Position numbers and translations under genes: made by a program. A DNA stretch of 64,000 nucleotides from Rhizobium sp. TH135 (GTDB taxonomy: Bacteria; Pseudomonadota; Alphaproteobacteria; Rhizobiales; Rhizobiaceae), in NCBI RefSeq assembly GCF_002855515.1, contig NZ_PKRP01000003.1, positions 372,001-436,000 of the forward strand, written 5' to 3'. The notes below the pieces were generated by a model. The model did not search any database. It saw only the letters and a list, made by a program, of their open reading frames with translations, and had not been told where the DNA came from. Below, one piece after another: positions 9,215-18,847 of the stretch. Positions within the stretch are counted from its first letter, which is position 1, and every line of letters begins with the position of its first letter.

Positions 9215-9244
9215 GTCTGGCAGGGCGTCACCGCCCTGTCAGAC
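9215..9244 (+). terminator. Long hairpin at the thrS 3' end
   Basis: GTCTGGCAGGGCG and CGCCCTGTCAGAC form a 13-bp stem with one G-T pair and a TCAC loop, starting 8 bases after the thrS stop. It has no T-run, so it is either a T-less terminator or an mRNA-stabilising structure. Confidence 0.5.
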
Positions 9245-9304
9245 GCCTGTCATCGAATTGGCATATGACGGAACGATGATCTTCCGTCCACCTGGAGCTC
9301 CAGC

Positions 9305-10144
9305 GTGAAATTCAAAGAACTGTCTTATGCCAACGAACGCGACCCGAAGCTGAAGCGGTGGTTCATCCGCTCGATCGAAGGGCTCTCCGGTCGCGATCGT
9401 TTCACCAGGCTCTACGAGATCTGGCGCAACGACATCGTCGGCAAGACCGACCGGGTCTTCGGCAAGATGCTGGACCTCATCCACGTCGATCTGAAGGTTG
9501 AGGGAACCTGGCCGCCGGAAAACATCCCGGACGGTCCGATCGTGATTGTTGCTAACCACCCGTTCGGCATCGGTGACGGCATTGCAGTTCTGGCGCTTGC
9601 CGAGCAACTCGGCCGCCCGTTCCGGGTCCTCATCAACAACGAACTCCTGAAGGTGCCGGAAATGGCGCCTTACTCCTTGCCTGTCTCCTTCGAGGAGACA
9701 AAGGAAGCGCTCGCGCTCAACATGCAGACCCGCCACGAGGCGCTTCGGCTGTTGAAGGAGGGCGTCACCGTCGTGATTTTCCCGGCAGGTGGCGTGGCGA
9801 CAGCGAAGAAGGGATTCGGCCGCGCTGAGGATTTGCCCTGGAAGATGTTCCCCGCCAAGCTCATTCAGGCCGCGAAGGCCAATGTCGTGCCTGTCTTCTT
9901 CGAAGGACAGAACGGCCGTCTCTTCCATCTCGCCAGCAAGATCTCGCTGACGCTGCGTGTCTCGCTGCTGATCCGTGAGTTCCGTCGCCTGTCCGGCTCG
10001 ACCATCCGGGCACGTGTTGGTGTGATGATTCCCTGGGAAGAGCTGAGCACCCATGCCGACCGCAAGGATCTGCTTGCGCGTCTCTTCGGTGCAGTGTTCA
10101 GCATGGCGCCGGTAGAGCGTCGGAAGTTCCGTCGGGCAGCTTGA
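9305..10144 (+). CDS. Lysophospholipid acyltransferase family protein (hemolysin/OlsB-like LPLAT)
   Basis: A 279-residue acyltransferase. The catalytic motif reads NHPFGIGDG (His85, Asp91), the HX5D spacing found in the COG3176/hemolysin-like branch that includes OlsB-type acyl-ACP acyltransferases. A VVIFPAGGVAT block near residues 156-166 fits motif III (substrate binding). There is no membrane span, so the enzyme is likely peripheral to the inner membrane. The substrate (lyso-phospholipid or lyso-aminolipid) cannot be told from the sequence. The start is GTG with GGAG seven bases upstream. Confidence 0.8.
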   Translation: MKFKELSYANERDPKLKRWFIRSIEGLSGRDRFTRLYEIWRNDIVGKTDRVFGKMLDLIHVDLKVEGTWPPENIPDGPIVIVANHPFGIGDGIAVLALAEQLGRPFRVLINNELLKVPEMAPYSLPVSFEETKEALALNMQTRHEALRLLKEGVTVVIFPAGGVATAKKGFGRAEDLPWKMFPAKLIQAAKANVVPVFFEGQNGRLFHLASKISLTLRVSLLIREFRRLSGSTIRARVGVMIPWEELSTHADRKDLLARLFGAVFSMAPVERRKFRRAA

Positions 10145-10148
10145 ATCG

Positions 10149-11111
10149 TCAGGACTGGTCGAGCATCAGTTCGACATCCATGTTGGTGCCGGCCTTCACC
10201 TCGAAGTCCCTCTGGAAGATCTTGTCCTTATTGCGCGCCACGGCCGTATACTGACCTTCGGCGAGAACCATCACGGGGAAGGCGCTGACACTTTCCGCGA
10301 CGATGTCGCCGCCTGACGTGAGCACCGACCACGCAGTATCGGCAATTGCCTCACCGCCCTCTTCGGACACGAGTTTCAGCCCGACCTGAGACGCACGGTG
10401 CTGGATCGTCGCCTCGGTCAGCTCGCCCGCCTCAACGGTGATATCCGCCCGCACCACGGCGTTGATCGCACCATATTCCGAGACGACATGATAGGTCCCG
10501 GCATTCAGGCGCACGATTGTGTTGGGCTTGACGTCGGAGAGCACCAGACCGCGCTCGCCATCCTCGCGGACTTCCGACGAATAGATGTCGAAGCTGAGCT
10601 GTTTGTCCGGGATATGTGTATCCGTGCCCGAGATCGCATTGAGCGACATGCCGCCGGCATCCAGCACCAGAAACTGGTCGGCGATATCACCTTCTACCGG
10701 GACGCTGAGCTTCTTGGTGGCGCCTGCTCGACCGAAGGACACGTTGACGAAGTAGTCGCCAGGAGCAAGCTGAAAGGCTGCGGAACCACCTTCCGCGCTG
10801 GCCAGCAATGGCAGCTTGCCATCGGCGCCGGGAATGGGGCTGAAGACACGCCAGGACAACCCATGCTGCATGGGCTCGCCTTCATTCGTCAGCTTGGCGT
10901 CAAGCTTTACGCTGCGCCCCTGGGTCACATTGGCAATCGCGCCGATGCCCGGCGCCGAGAAAGCCTTCAGCTTCGGCATCTTGGTGGAGCCGTTGAGCTG
11001 CTTGAAGGTTTCGAAGGCGTCCTGTGCAAAAGCCGGCACGGTCGCGGCAGAGGCCACGAGAAGCCCGAGCAGCAGCCGGATGACAACAGGTTGGTGGGAC
11101 ATGCGATGCAC
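10149..11111 (-). CDS. Secreted beta-rich protein of unknown function
   Basis: A 320-residue protein with a clear signal peptide (basic [12 protein letters not shown], hydrophobic core, cleavage near AFA-QD at about residue 29). The rest is built of beta-strand-rich segments that repeat a pattern of roughly 75-90 residues: an acidic strand pair, a [10 protein letters not shown] or GQYTAVARN turn, and a strand ending in [14 protein letters not shown] or [14 protein letters not shown]. These resemble Ig-like or carboxypeptidase-regulatory-like modules. No enzyme motif is seen. It is convergent with the acyltransferase gene, 4 bases away. An internal ATG at 11102 is an equally good start. Confidence 0.7.
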   Translation of the reverse strand: MHRMSHQPVVIRLLLGLLVASAATVPAFAQDAFETFKQLNGSTKMPKLKAFSAPGIGAIANVTQGRSVKLDAKLTNEGEPMQHGLSWRVFSPIPGADGKLPLLASAEGGSAAFQLAPGDYFVNVSFGRAGATKKLSVPVEGDIADQFLVLDAGGMSLNAISGTDTHIPDKQLSFDIYSSEVREDGERGLVLSDVKPNTIVRLNAGTYHVVSEYGAINAVVRADITVEAGELTEATIQHRASQVGLKLVSEEGGEAIADTAWSVLTSGGDIVAESVSAFPVMVLAEGQYTAVARNKDKIFQRDFEVKAGTNMDVELMLDQS

Positions 11112-11212
11112 TGTGTGTTGACTTCCTTCCCAATGCCGGCAACTTCAAACCGAACCGCATGGCAATTTCAAGACCTGCCGACGCGCCCAAGGACTATGAA
11201 GGCATCAAGATA

Positions 11213-11797
11213 ATGAAAAAAGATATCAAACTGCTCGATTATCTCGCAGTTCGTCGTTCCGTGCCCGCATTTCAGATGTGCGAGCCCGGCCCGGACAAGA
11301 GTGAAATTGAGTCGATTCTGTCGCTCGCGGTGCGCGTTCCCGATCATGGCAAGATCGCTCCCTGGCGCTTCATCGTCTATCGAGGCGAGGAGCGTGCGCG
11401 CATTGGCGAGGAACTTCTGGCAATGGCACTGGAGAAGAACCCGGCGCTGTCTGAGGAGATGATCAAGGTCGAGCGTACCCGGTTCACCCGCGCGCCCGTG
11501 GTCATCGGCGTCATCTCGACGGCCGCCCCGCATGCGAAGATCCCAGAATGGGAACAGGTCATGTCGGCCGGCGCCGTTTGCCTCAACCTGCTGATGGCCG
11601 CCAATGCCCATGGTTACGTCTCCAACTGGCTCTCCGAATGGTTTGCCTTCGACGAACGCGCCTATCCGCTCCTCGGCGTAAAGCCAGGCGAGAAGGTTGC
11701 GGGCTTCATCCATATCGGCTCGACGGAATTCCCGATCGTCGAGCGCCCGCGTCCGGCCCTGGAGGATGTCGTCTCCTGGCACGGTGGTGAGGATTGA
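11213..11797 (+). CDS. Nitroreductase family protein (YdjA-like)
   Basis: A 194-residue FMN-dependent oxidoreductase fold. Flavin-contact segments are visible: RRSVPAFQM near the N terminus (R-R-S), then [12 protein letters not shown] and [32 protein letters not shown]. It is close to the short single-domain YdjA group. The start at 11213 ([11 protein letters not shown]) is chosen from the family's usual N terminus; an ATG at 11159 would add 18 residues. Its stop overlaps the start of the flavin reductase gene (TGATG), so the two are translationally coupled. A shared flavin-redox role is inferred. Confidence 0.85.
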   Translation: MKKDIKLLDYLAVRRSVPAFQMCEPGPDKSEIESILSLAVRVPDHGKIAPWRFIVYRGEERARIGEELLAMALEKNPALSEEMIKVERTRFTRAPVVIGVISTAAPHAKIPEWEQVMSAGAVCLNLLMAANAHGYVSNWLSEWFAFDERAYPLLGVKPGEKVAGFIHIGSTEFPIVERPRPALEDVVSWHGGED

Positions 11798-12405
11798 TGT
11801 TCTACGAAACCGAATCGAATGCGCATGGCATGGCGCACGATCCCTTCAAGGCGATCGTGGCGCCCCGGCCGATCGGCTGGATCGGCACGAAGGGCAGGGA
11901 CGGCAGCCACAATCTGTCGCCCTATTCCTTCTTCAATGCCGTCGGAGATCGCCCGAAAATGGTGATGTTTTCGTCGAGCGGTCGCAAAGACAGTCTGCGC
12001 AATGTCGAGGAGACGCGGGTCTTCACCGCCAGCTTTGTCAGCCGCAAGCTCATCGATCAGATGAACGCCTCCTCGGCCGCTGTACCCTATGAGACGGACG
12101 AGTTCGCGCTCGCAGGCGTCACAGCAGCGCCTGGCCGGCTCATCGACGCGCCCTATGTCGGTGAAGCCGTTGCCGCACTCGAATGCCGGGTGACCAAGGT
12201 CCTGACCCTGCCAGACATGGATGGAAACGAGACCGACAGTCACGCAGTCTTCGGCCAGGTGGTTGGTATCCATATCGCTGATGGCGTGATCCGTGACGGG
12301 CGATTCGATCTTGCCTTCGCAGATCCGATCATGAGGCTGGGCTACATGGATTATGCCGGTATGGGCCCGGTCTTCGAGCTGAAGCGTCCCGGCCAGCGAG
12401 GCTAG
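11797..12405 (+). CDS. Flavin reductase family protein (DIM6/NTAB split barrel)
   Basis: A 202-residue FMN-binding split-barrel protein. The family signature is visible as IVAPRPIGWIGTKGRDGSHNLSPYSFFNAVGDRPKMVMFS near the N terminus, followed by DSLRNVEETRVFTASFVS. Such proteins reduce or bind FMN and supply it to partner oxygenases or act alone as NAD(P)H oxidoreductases. The start ATG overlaps the nitroreductase stop by one base, implying a two-gene operon. Confidence 0.85.
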   Translation: MFYETESNAHGMAHDPFKAIVAPRPIGWIGTKGRDGSHNLSPYSFFNAVGDRPKMVMFSSSGRKDSLRNVEETRVFTASFVSRKLIDQMNASSAAVPYETDEFALAGVTAAPGRLIDAPYVGEAVAALECRVTKVLTLPDMDGNETDSHAVFGQVVGIHIADGVIRDGRFDLAFADPIMRLGYMDYAGMGPVFELKRPGQRG

Positions 12406-12541
12406 CGCGTGCTGTGCCTCCTCTCAGACCCGTAGATATCAGGGGTTTCGGGAGGAGGTTAATGAACGTGGTGAACGTTTCTTAAACACTTTGAACCTAG
12501 TGTCCGAGATAGCGAATGTTTTGGGTGTGCACAGGTGGCGA

Positions 12542-13693
12542 GTGGGTTCGACTTTGATCGTTGCAGCTTTTCTCAAATGGGTCGAGACGGCGAAATCGCA
12601 GGAGCGGGCTCGTGCGGCGAACGCTCTGGCTCGGGCTTACCTGAAGTCCGAGATGGCCCCGGAAGAACGTCATGCAGCCCAGATGGCCATGACCTATCTT
12701 CTGGACGATCCCGCCCCGCAGGTGCGCCTCGCACTGGCCGACGTTCTTGCACAAGAGGCTAGGGCGCCCCGCGCCCTGATGGTGTCGCTTGCCGAAGACC
12801 AGCCAGAGATCGCCTCATCGGTTATTCTCCATTCGCCGGTTCTCTCCGATGCAGATCTCGTGGATATCGCAGGCCGCGGTACCGTTGAGACCCGCGCGCT
12901 GATCGCAGCCCGAAACGACGTCAGTATCGGCGTCGCTGCAGCGCTTGCCGAGATCGGAGATGCTGCAGAACTCGAAGTCCTGCTAGAAAATCCCCGTGCA
13001 CGCCTCACTGCCTTCACGCTCCGCCGCATTGCAGAGCGCCACGGCCATAGCGAGCGCATCCGGGCGCTTCTGCTTGAGCGTGACGATCTGACAAGCGGCG
13101 TTCGCCAGCTCCTGGTGCAGTTCGTCGCCGATGCGCTTGCGGGTTCAGGCCTGGTGATCGGCGCCATAGGCACCCGGCGGATCGAGCGCATTGCCCGGGA
13201 AGCCGGAGACTGCGCAACGATCGCGCTGCTGGCTGACGTGCATGGTGAAGAACTGTCGCGCCTCACAGACCAGCTTCGCGGCGCCGGTCGTCTGACCCCA
13301 GCCTTCCTGATGCATGCGCTCTGCGCCGGCCGCACCGACTTCTTCTCGTCGTCCATCGTTGCAATTTCCGGTCTGGATGAGCGGCGGGTGCGTTCCATTC
13401 TGGCGACTGGCCGCTTTCATGCGGTGCGGGCTCTGCTGGAATCCTCGGGTCTCTCACGGGATGTCAGCCCGCTTTTCGTTGATGCCGTGATGCTCTGGCG
13501 CACGCTCATCCAGTCGGCAGATGGTTTCGATCTCGACCATATCGCGCACCGGCTCGTCGCACGCTATCGAGACGCCCGTGACCTCAGCGATTCGGCCCGC
13601 GTGCTGATCGACATGATCGAGCGGATCGCGATCGCAGAGGAGCGGAGATTGGCGCGGGACTATGCCAGTGGCTTTGCGCTGGCTGCAGCCTGA
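12542..13693 (+). CDS. DUF2336 helical-repeat protein
   Basis: A 383-residue, almost entirely helical protein of the DUF2336 family, frequent in alphaproteobacteria and of unknown function. HEAT-like repeats are visible, for example SEMAPEERHAAQMAMTYLL, PAPQVRLALADVLA and NPRARLTAFTLRRIAERHG. There is no signal peptide or catalytic motif. The start is uncertain: I use the GTG at 12542 with AGGTGG just upstream, while a TTG at 12491 would add 17 residues. Upstream (12406-12541) I see only a long imperfect inverted repeat (CCTCCTC...GAGGAGG). Confidence 0.75.
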   Translation: MGSTLIVAAFLKWVETAKSQERARAANALARAYLKSEMAPEERHAAQMAMTYLLDDPAPQVRLALADVLAQEARAPRALMVSLAEDQPEIASSVILHSPVLSDADLVDIAGRGTVETRALIAARNDVSIGVAAALAEIGDAAELEVLLENPRARLTAFTLRRIAERHGHSERIRALLLERDDLTSGVRQLLVQFVADALAGSGLVIGAIGTRRIERIAREAGDCATIALLADVHGEELSRLTDQLRGAGRLTPAFLMHALCAGRTDFFSSSIVAISGLDERRVRSILATGRFHAVRALLESSGLSRDVSPLFVDAVMLWRTLIQSADGFDLDHIAHRLVARYRDARDLSDSARVLIDMIERIAIAEERRLARDYASGFALAAA

Positions 13694-13698
13694 TCAGA

Positions 13699-14118
13699 TC
13701 AAGGCGTTATCTTTTTCGCGACCCAGGAATAGCTCTCAGACACGACGTGAATCGGCTTTTCGAAGATCATCTTGATTGCCGCCTTGCCGGGCAGAACCTC
13801 GCGTACGGCATCGATCGCCCGGTCCTTCAATGTCTTCTCTTGCTCTTCTGTCGGTTGGACAGCCGGAGAGGTAGCGCTATCACCCGGCTGCAACGGGGCC
13901 TGTGCTGCAAGAGCTTCCGTAATTTCTGGAGGCGGCATCTGGCAGACAGCCACAGCGGTTGGGTAGCCGATATTGGTATAGCGCCCCAGGACCTCTTCCG
14001 ATGCCGCATTGCAGAGTTCGATGGAGACGAAGCGCTCTGATGGCGTCTCGACGAATTCGCACTGGCTGACGCTGTCGTCGCAGCCGAGGATCGTCATCAT
14101 GATCAGAGCAGTCTTCAT
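13699..14118 (-). CDS. Conserved hypothetical protein, small Cys-containing
   Basis: A 139-residue protein of unknown function. The hydrophobic N terminus (MKTALIMMTILGCDDS) could be a short signal or a lipoprotein-like segment. The first half carries the pattern GCDDSVSQCEFVE ... IELCNAASEEVLGRYTNIGYPTAVAVCQ with four cysteines that could pair in the periplasm. A Pro/Ala/Gln-rich linker follows (about 73-95), then a basic helical tail. I believe similar proteins occur in other rhizobia, but I know no function. It converges with the DUF2336 gene, 5 bases away. Confidence 0.65.
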   Translation of the reverse strand: MKTALIMMTILGCDDSVSQCEFVETPSERFVSIELCNAASEEVLGRYTNIGYPTAVAVCQMPPPEITEALAAQAPLQPGDSATSPAVQPTEEQEKTLKDRAIDAVREVLPGKAAIKMIFEKPIHVVSESYSWVAKKITP

Positions 14119-14190
14119 CGCGGGGCTCCCGGCAGGATGTTTGGTGCGCTAGACGAAACAGAGGATTGGAGCCAAAGCAAGGCGTTACCG

Positions 14191-14224
14191 GGTGCGCTCT
14201 TGAAGAGTGAGCGCACCGTTTTCT
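14191..14224. terminator. Hairpin between two minus-strand genes
   Basis: GGTGCGCTC and GAGCGCACC form a 9-bp perfect stem with a 9-base loop. It lies 27-60 bases beyond the AI-2E transporter stop. A short T-run (GTTTTCTT) is present only on the plus-strand side, so its use as a terminator for the minus-strand transporter gene is uncertain. Confidence 0.4.
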
Positions 14225-14250
14225 TGACATCGACAATCGCCGATGAGGCG

Positions 14251-15489
14251 CTAGCCTGCGGAAACCATGCGGTTTTCAACGGCGGGTTCCGCGACAAAAT
14301 CCAGCTCCCCTTGCGCTTCGTCCGGAACAACATCGTCGGCAAGCTCGACTTCACGGATCCATTCGCGCCAGATCGACACGAGCAGTGCCATCAGCACCGG
14401 ACCAATGAACAGACCGAGGAAGCCCATGGTCTTCACGCCACCGACGAGACCGAAGAAGGTCGGCAGGAACGGCAGCTTGATCGGACCGCCAACGAGACGT
14501 GGCCGAACCGTCTTGTCGACGATGAAGAGCTCGACCGAGCCCCAGATGAACAGAGCAACGCCTTCGATCATCGCGCCACTCGCGACGAGGTAGATCGAGA
14601 CCAGCGTGAAGGACAGCGGCGCACCGCCTGGAATGAGCGCCATCACGCCCGTGATGACGCCAAGTGTGACAGGCGAGGGGACACCGGCCAGCCAATAGGC
14701 AATTCCGAGAATAATGCCCTCGCCGATGGCAATCAGAGTCATGCCGGTCACGGTGGAGCTGATGGTGGCCGGCACCACGCGTGAGATCCGCTCCCAACGG
14801 TTCGGCAGAATACGCTCGCCGAGCAGGTCGAGCTGGCGTGCAAAATTCGCTCCATCGCGATAGACGAAGAAAAGCGCGATCAGCATGAAAAGCAGTGTCA
14901 GCAACAGATGGAAGATGCCGTCACCTGCCGCAATGACGGCGCGGTAGATATTGCCGATATTGGCGCCGCTAACGATCTGGATGAGTTCTCCGATCGCGCC
15001 AGGCTGGCCGATATGTTCAGTCCACTTCGCCGCTAGCCACTCGCCCACACGCGGCAGTGCCGAGATCCAAGCCGGAGGCGGCGCACCCGTGGTGTTCGCC
15101 TCGACGGCCCAGGTGATCCATTGGCGGATTTCCTCGACAGCATAGGAGATCGCAACGCCGATCGGCACGATCAGGAAGGTCAGGATGAACAAGAGGGCGA
15201 GTGTCGCGCCCAAGGTCGTGTTACCGCCGATCCGGTCAAGCAGTCGTCGGTAGAGTGGCCAGCTGGCAAAAGCGATGACCAGTGATGCCAGCACCGGCAC
15301 CAGAAATCCGTGGAAGAAATAGATGGCCGCAATACCGATCAGTACCAGCAGCCAGCGCGCCACCGAGATCGGCGTGATCAATGCGATGCGGTTTGCCGTT
15401 GCCTGACCGAGCCAACGCGGCCCTTTCGACGGGGTCTGAATATCAGCCTGGCTCACAATCTGAAGTGTCCCGTTAAAACTGCCCTGCAT
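14251..15489 (-). CDS. AI-2E (TqsA-like) family transporter
   Basis: A 412-residue integral membrane protein with paired N-terminal spans, a central amphipathic region (about residues 110-190), then a block of C-terminal spans including GVITGVMALIPGGAPLSF and PFLPTFFGLVGGVKTMGFLGLFIGPVLMALL. The family includes TqsA and several cation/proton antiporters, so transport of AI-2 should not be assumed. The start at 15489 (MQGSFNG) avoids overlap with parE; ATG 15498 is possible. It is 58 bases downstream of parE on the same strand. Confidence 0.85.
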   Translation of the reverse strand: MQGSFNGTLQIVSQADIQTPSKGPRWLGQATANRIALITPISVARWLLVLIGIAAIYFFHGFLVPVLASLVIAFASWPLYRRLLDRIGGNTTLGATLALLFILTFLIVPIGVAISYAVEEIRQWITWAVEANTTGAPPPAWISALPRVGEWLAAKWTEHIGQPGAIGELIQIVSGANIGNIYRAVIAAGDGIFHLLLTLLFMLIALFFVYRDGANFARQLDLLGERILPNRWERISRVVPATISSTVTGMTLIAIGEGIILGIAYWLAGVPSPVTLGVITGVMALIPGGAPLSFTLVSIYLVASGAMIEGVALFIWGSVELFIVDKTVRPRLVGGPIKLPFLPTFFGLVGGVKTMGFLGLFIGPVLMALLVSIWREWIREVELADDVVPDEAQGELDFVAEPAVENRMVSAG

Positions 15490-15547
15490 ATGGAGCATTC
15501 TGGATCGGGAAACAAGCGGGCGGCGGCGGGCGTCTGACGCCCGACGC

Positions 15548-17602
15548 TCAGATGTCGAGGTTCTCCGCGAAGGCCGCACGCTCCTGAATGAAGCGGAAAC
15601 GCGCCTCGGGCTTGGTGCCCATCAGGGCATCCACCGCATCGCGCGTGCCTTCGAAGTCGACATCATCGATGCCGACCCGCAGAAGCGTGCGCTTTGCCGG
15701 ATCCATGGTCGTTTCCTTGAGCTGCGCCGGCATCATTTCGCCAAGGCCTTTGAAGCGACCGATCTCGACCTTCTTGCCCTTGAACACCGTCTCCATCAGC
15801 TCGGCGCGATGGGCGTCGTCGCGGGCATAGACGGTCTTTGCACCCTGGCGGATGACGTAGAGCGGCGGCACGGCGAGATAGAGGTGGTTGCCGCGGATCA
15901 GTTCCGGCATTTCCTGGTAGAAGAAGGTGATCAGCAGTGATGCGATATGAGCACCGTCGACGTCGGCATCGGTCATGACGATCACGCGCTCATAGCGGAG
16001 ATCCTCGTCGCGATATTTCGTCCGTGTACCGCAGCCGAGCGCCTGGATGAGATCGGCGATCTGCTGGTTGGCCATCAGTTTTTCGCGGCTCGCCGAGCCG
16101 ACGTTGAGGATCTTGCCGCGCAGCGGCAGGATCGCCTGGTTGGATCGATTGCGCGCCTGCTTAGCGGAGCCACCAGCCGAGTCACCTTCGACGATGAACA
16201 GTTCAGCACCTTCGGCTGTGTTCTGCGAGCAGTCGGCCAACTTGCCGGGCAGGCGAAGCTTGCGAACGGCGGTCTTGCGGTTGACTTCCTTCTCCTTGCG
16301 GCGGCGCAGGCGCTCTTCCGCGCGCTCGATCACCCAGTCGAGCAGCTTTGCCGCTTCGTTGGGATTGTCGGCGAGATAGTGGTCGAAGGGGTCGCGCAGC
16401 ACGTTCTCGACAAGACGCTGGGCCTCGACGGTCGCGAGCTTGTCCTTGGTCTGTCCGACGAACTCAGGCTCACGGATGAAAACCGACAGCATGCCGACAG
16501 CAGAAATCATCACGTCGTCGGTGGTGATTTCTTTGGCGCGCTTGTTCTGGGTCAGTTCAGCGTAATTCTTGAGGCCCTTGGTCAGCGCAATGCGCAGACC
16601 GGCCTCATGCGTGCCGCCTTCGGGCGTCGGGATGGTGTTGCAATAGGAATGCAGAGCCGGGTCGCCGCCATACCAGGTGACAGCCCATTCCATCGCGCCA
16701 TGGCCACCGGTCTTTTCGGTCTTGCCGGCAAAGATCTCGCGGGTGACGGTAAATTCCTTGCCGAGCGTGGCGGCAAGATAGTCCTTGAGGCCGCCGGGGA
16801 AGTGGAAGACCGCCTTTTCCGGGATGTCGCCGCCTTCCGGCACCATGCCCGGATCGCAGGACCACCGGATTTCAACGCCGCCGAAGAGATAGGCCTTGGA
16901 CCGCGCCATGCGGAAGATCCGACCGGGATCGAATTTCGCATGGTCGCCGAAGATCTGCGGATCAGGATGGAAGCGCACGCGCGTTCCACGGCGGTTGTGC
17001 ACTTCGCCCAGTTCTTCCAGCCCGCCCTGCGGCACGCCGCGCGAGAAGGTCTGGCGATAGAGTTTGCGATTGCGGGCGACTTCGACTTCGAGCAGGTCGG
17101 AGAGCGCGTTGACGACGGAGACACCGACGCCGTGCAGACCGCCCGATGTCTCATAGGCCTTGCCGTCGAATTTGCCGCCGGCATGCAGCTTGGTCATGAT
17201 CACTTCGAGTGTCGACTTGCCGGGAACCTGCGGATGCAGTTCGACGGGAATGCCGCGACCATTGTCGGTGACCGTCAGGAAGCCCTGGGTGTCGAGATGC
17301 ACGTCGATGAAGTTGGCGTGGCCGGCCACCGCTTCGTCCATCGAGTTGTCGATGACTTCGGCAAACAGATGATGCAGCGCCTTCTCGTCCGTGCCGCCGA
17401 TATACATGCCGGGACGCATGCGCACCGGTTCGAGGCCTTCGAGAACCCGGATAGAGGAAGCGCCGTATTCCTCGGCACCCGCATTCGAAGCAGGGGCGGC
17501 CGGCCGCGCAACAGGTGCGGGGGCAGGGGTAGGCGCTGTCACAGTTTCCGCTTCGACCTTCTGGGCGAGCGGCATGCCGGAAAAGAGATCGTTGTCGTCC
17601 AT
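15548..17602 (-). CDS. parE: DNA topoisomerase IV subunit B
   Basis: A 684-residue type II topoisomerase ATPase subunit that decatenates daughter chromosomes with ParC. The GHKL ATPase domain shows VIDNSMDEAVAGH, TDNGRGIP and YETSGGLHGVGVSVVNALS. The TOPRIM domain shows EGDSAGG and the metal-binding DADVDGAH. The start at MDDNDLF is typical; the frame remains open upstream to 17833, but that part lacks conservation and overlaps the divergent esterase gene. A Pro/Ala-rich linker (about residues 20-40) precedes the ATPase domain. parC is not in the window. Confidence 0.96.
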   Translation of the reverse strand: MDDNDLFSGMPLAQKVEAETVTAPTPAPAPVARPAAPASNAGAEEYGASSIRVLEGLEPVRMRPGMYIGGTDEKALHHLFAEVIDNSMDEAVAGHANFIDVHLDTQGFLTVTDNGRGIPVELHPQVPGKSTLEVIMTKLHAGGKFDGKAYETSGGLHGVGVSVVNALSDLLEVEVARNRKLYRQTFSRGVPQGGLEELGEVHNRRGTRVRFHPDPQIFGDHAKFDPGRIFRMARSKAYLFGGVEIRWSCDPGMVPEGGDIPEKAVFHFPGGLKDYLAATLGKEFTVTREIFAGKTEKTGGHGAMEWAVTWYGGDPALHSYCNTIPTPEGGTHEAGLRIALTKGLKNYAELTQNKRAKEITTDDVMISAVGMLSVFIREPEFVGQTKDKLATVEAQRLVENVLRDPFDHYLADNPNEAAKLLDWVIERAEERLRRRKEKEVNRKTAVRKLRLPGKLADCSQNTAEGAELFIVEGDSAGGSAKQARNRSNQAILPLRGKILNVGSASREKLMANQQIADLIQALGCGTRTKYRDEDLRYERVIVMTDADVDGAHIASLLITFFYQEMPELIRGNHLYLAVPPLYVIRQGAKTVYARDDAHRAELMETVFKGKKVEIGRFKGLGEMMPAQLKETTMDPAKRTLLRVGIDDVDFEGTRDAVDALMGTKPEARFRFIQERAAFAENLDI

Positions 17603-17819
17603 GGCGTCGTTCGATACTCTGTTGCTGTTTGATGCCGGGTCTGCGGCACCTTCAGAAAGCCGCCGCACCAGGCCAGTCGCATCTGCGAATCGGTCGGATT
17701 GTGCCAGAAAGGCAGGGCAGGCGCGAAGGGCCATAGAGCCGGCGCATGTTGAATTCGGGCCAGCTTTGCGTGGCGCATTTCGCGAAGGCAAGCGTGAGCC
17801 GAGAGGAAACCCATCTTCC

Positions 17820-18701
17820 ATGCAGATGTCCACAGCTCATTTACGCACTGCGGCGATTTCCTGCGTTCTCTTTCCGTTTCTGTTTCTGGCCAGTGCCCAT
17901 GCGCAGGCTGTAGGTCCCTTCAAGGACGACCTGTTTTCGGCGCAGAACGTGCTTGAAACGAGGGATGGCGGTGACTTCACGATCGTCGACTATGACGAGA
18001 TGCGCGACATCAATGGCCGCGACAGCGTTCCCGAGCGGCGGGTGAAGGATCGCTACGTTTCCCTCAAGGTGCGCCGTGTTCAGGAAAACCAGACGCTGCC
18101 ACTGTCCACCGGACCGCTGGAGGTGGGTAGGGTCGGTCTCGATCAGGCGCAGGCCTTCACGGTGATCTTCATCCACGGGCGGGGCGGTGACCGTCGCCTC
18201 GGGCTGAACGACATCAGCTTCGGTGGCAACTTCAATCGCCTGAAGAATCTGGCGGCCGAAAATGGCGGCACCTATTACGCCCCCTCGGTCAGGAGCTTTG
18301 ACGAAAAGGGCGTAGCGGACATCGCCGCTTTGATCGACCACGCCTCGGCGCAATCCGGCGGCAAGCCCGTCGTCCTCGCCTGCGCGTCCATGGGCAGCTT
18401 CATCTGCTGGGGTATCTCGCGCGACGCGCAGACGGTGGCGAAACTGTCGGGTATGGCGATCCTCGGCGGCGCGCCGGATCCCGCCTTGCCGAAAAGTGCG
18501 GCCGCCAAAGCCCGGCTTCCGATCTGGTTCACCCATGGCAGCCGCGACAGCGTCTATGCGGCCAACGATCAGCTGGCCATCTATCAAAAGCTTAGAGCCG
18601 CGGGGCAGCCCGCCCGGTTCACCCTGTTCGAAACCGGCTCCCACGGCACGCCGGTGCGGATGTCCGACTGGCGTGCCATGCTCAACTGGCTGATCCGCTA
18701 G
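17820..18701 (+). CDS. Secreted alpha/beta-hydrolase (esterase-like)
   Basis: A 293-residue hydrolase with a signal peptide (cleavage near AHA-QA, about residue 28). The fold runs from the FIHGRGGD oxyanion segment (118-124). The catalytic triad is Ser190 in CASMG (Cys replaces the usual first Gly of GxSxG), Asp243 in HGSRDSVY and His275 in ETGSHGTP. Substrate is unknown; the phospholipase/carboxylesterase group is likely. The start is preceded by GAGAGGAAA. It is divergent from parE across a 217-base gap. Confidence 0.8.
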   Translation: MQMSTAHLRTAAISCVLFPFLFLASAHAQAVGPFKDDLFSAQNVLETRDGGDFTIVDYDEMRDINGRDSVPERRVKDRYVSLKVRRVQENQTLPLSTGPLEVGRVGLDQAQAFTVIFIHGRGGDRRLGLNDISFGGNFNRLKNLAAENGGTYYAPSVRSFDEKGVADIAALIDHASAQSGGKPVVLACASMGSFICWGISRDAQTVAKLSGMAILGGAPDPALPKSAAAKARLPIWFTHGSRDSVYAANDQLAIYQKLRAAGQPARFTLFETGSHGTPVRMSDWRAMLNWLIR

Positions 18702-18847
18702 GGTCTTCCTGCTTTGCTGCCTTTAGAGGCTTCATCCGGCCAGATTTTCACCATGTCGCCCGATTAACGAGCCAATCACGCTCCGCAATCTTTCCTTCCG
18801 GGCTCAGATTTGCTACTTCGCAGAAGCGAAATAGGGGTTTAGGCGAC

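Noticed and set aside
7360-9231. Very long minus-strand open frame (over 600 codons) across thrS
   Set aside because: It is the antisense shadow of thrS in high-GC DNA. The sense strand encodes a complete, conserved threonyl-tRNA synthetase.
13692-13704. CTGATCAGATCAA as an FNR-like box
   Set aside because: The half-site spacing is wrong (3 instead of 4), the first base does not match, and it lies between two convergent gene ends.
15947-17632. Plus-strand open frame across parE
   Set aside because: It is an antisense shadow of parE with no recognisable domain or ribosome site.
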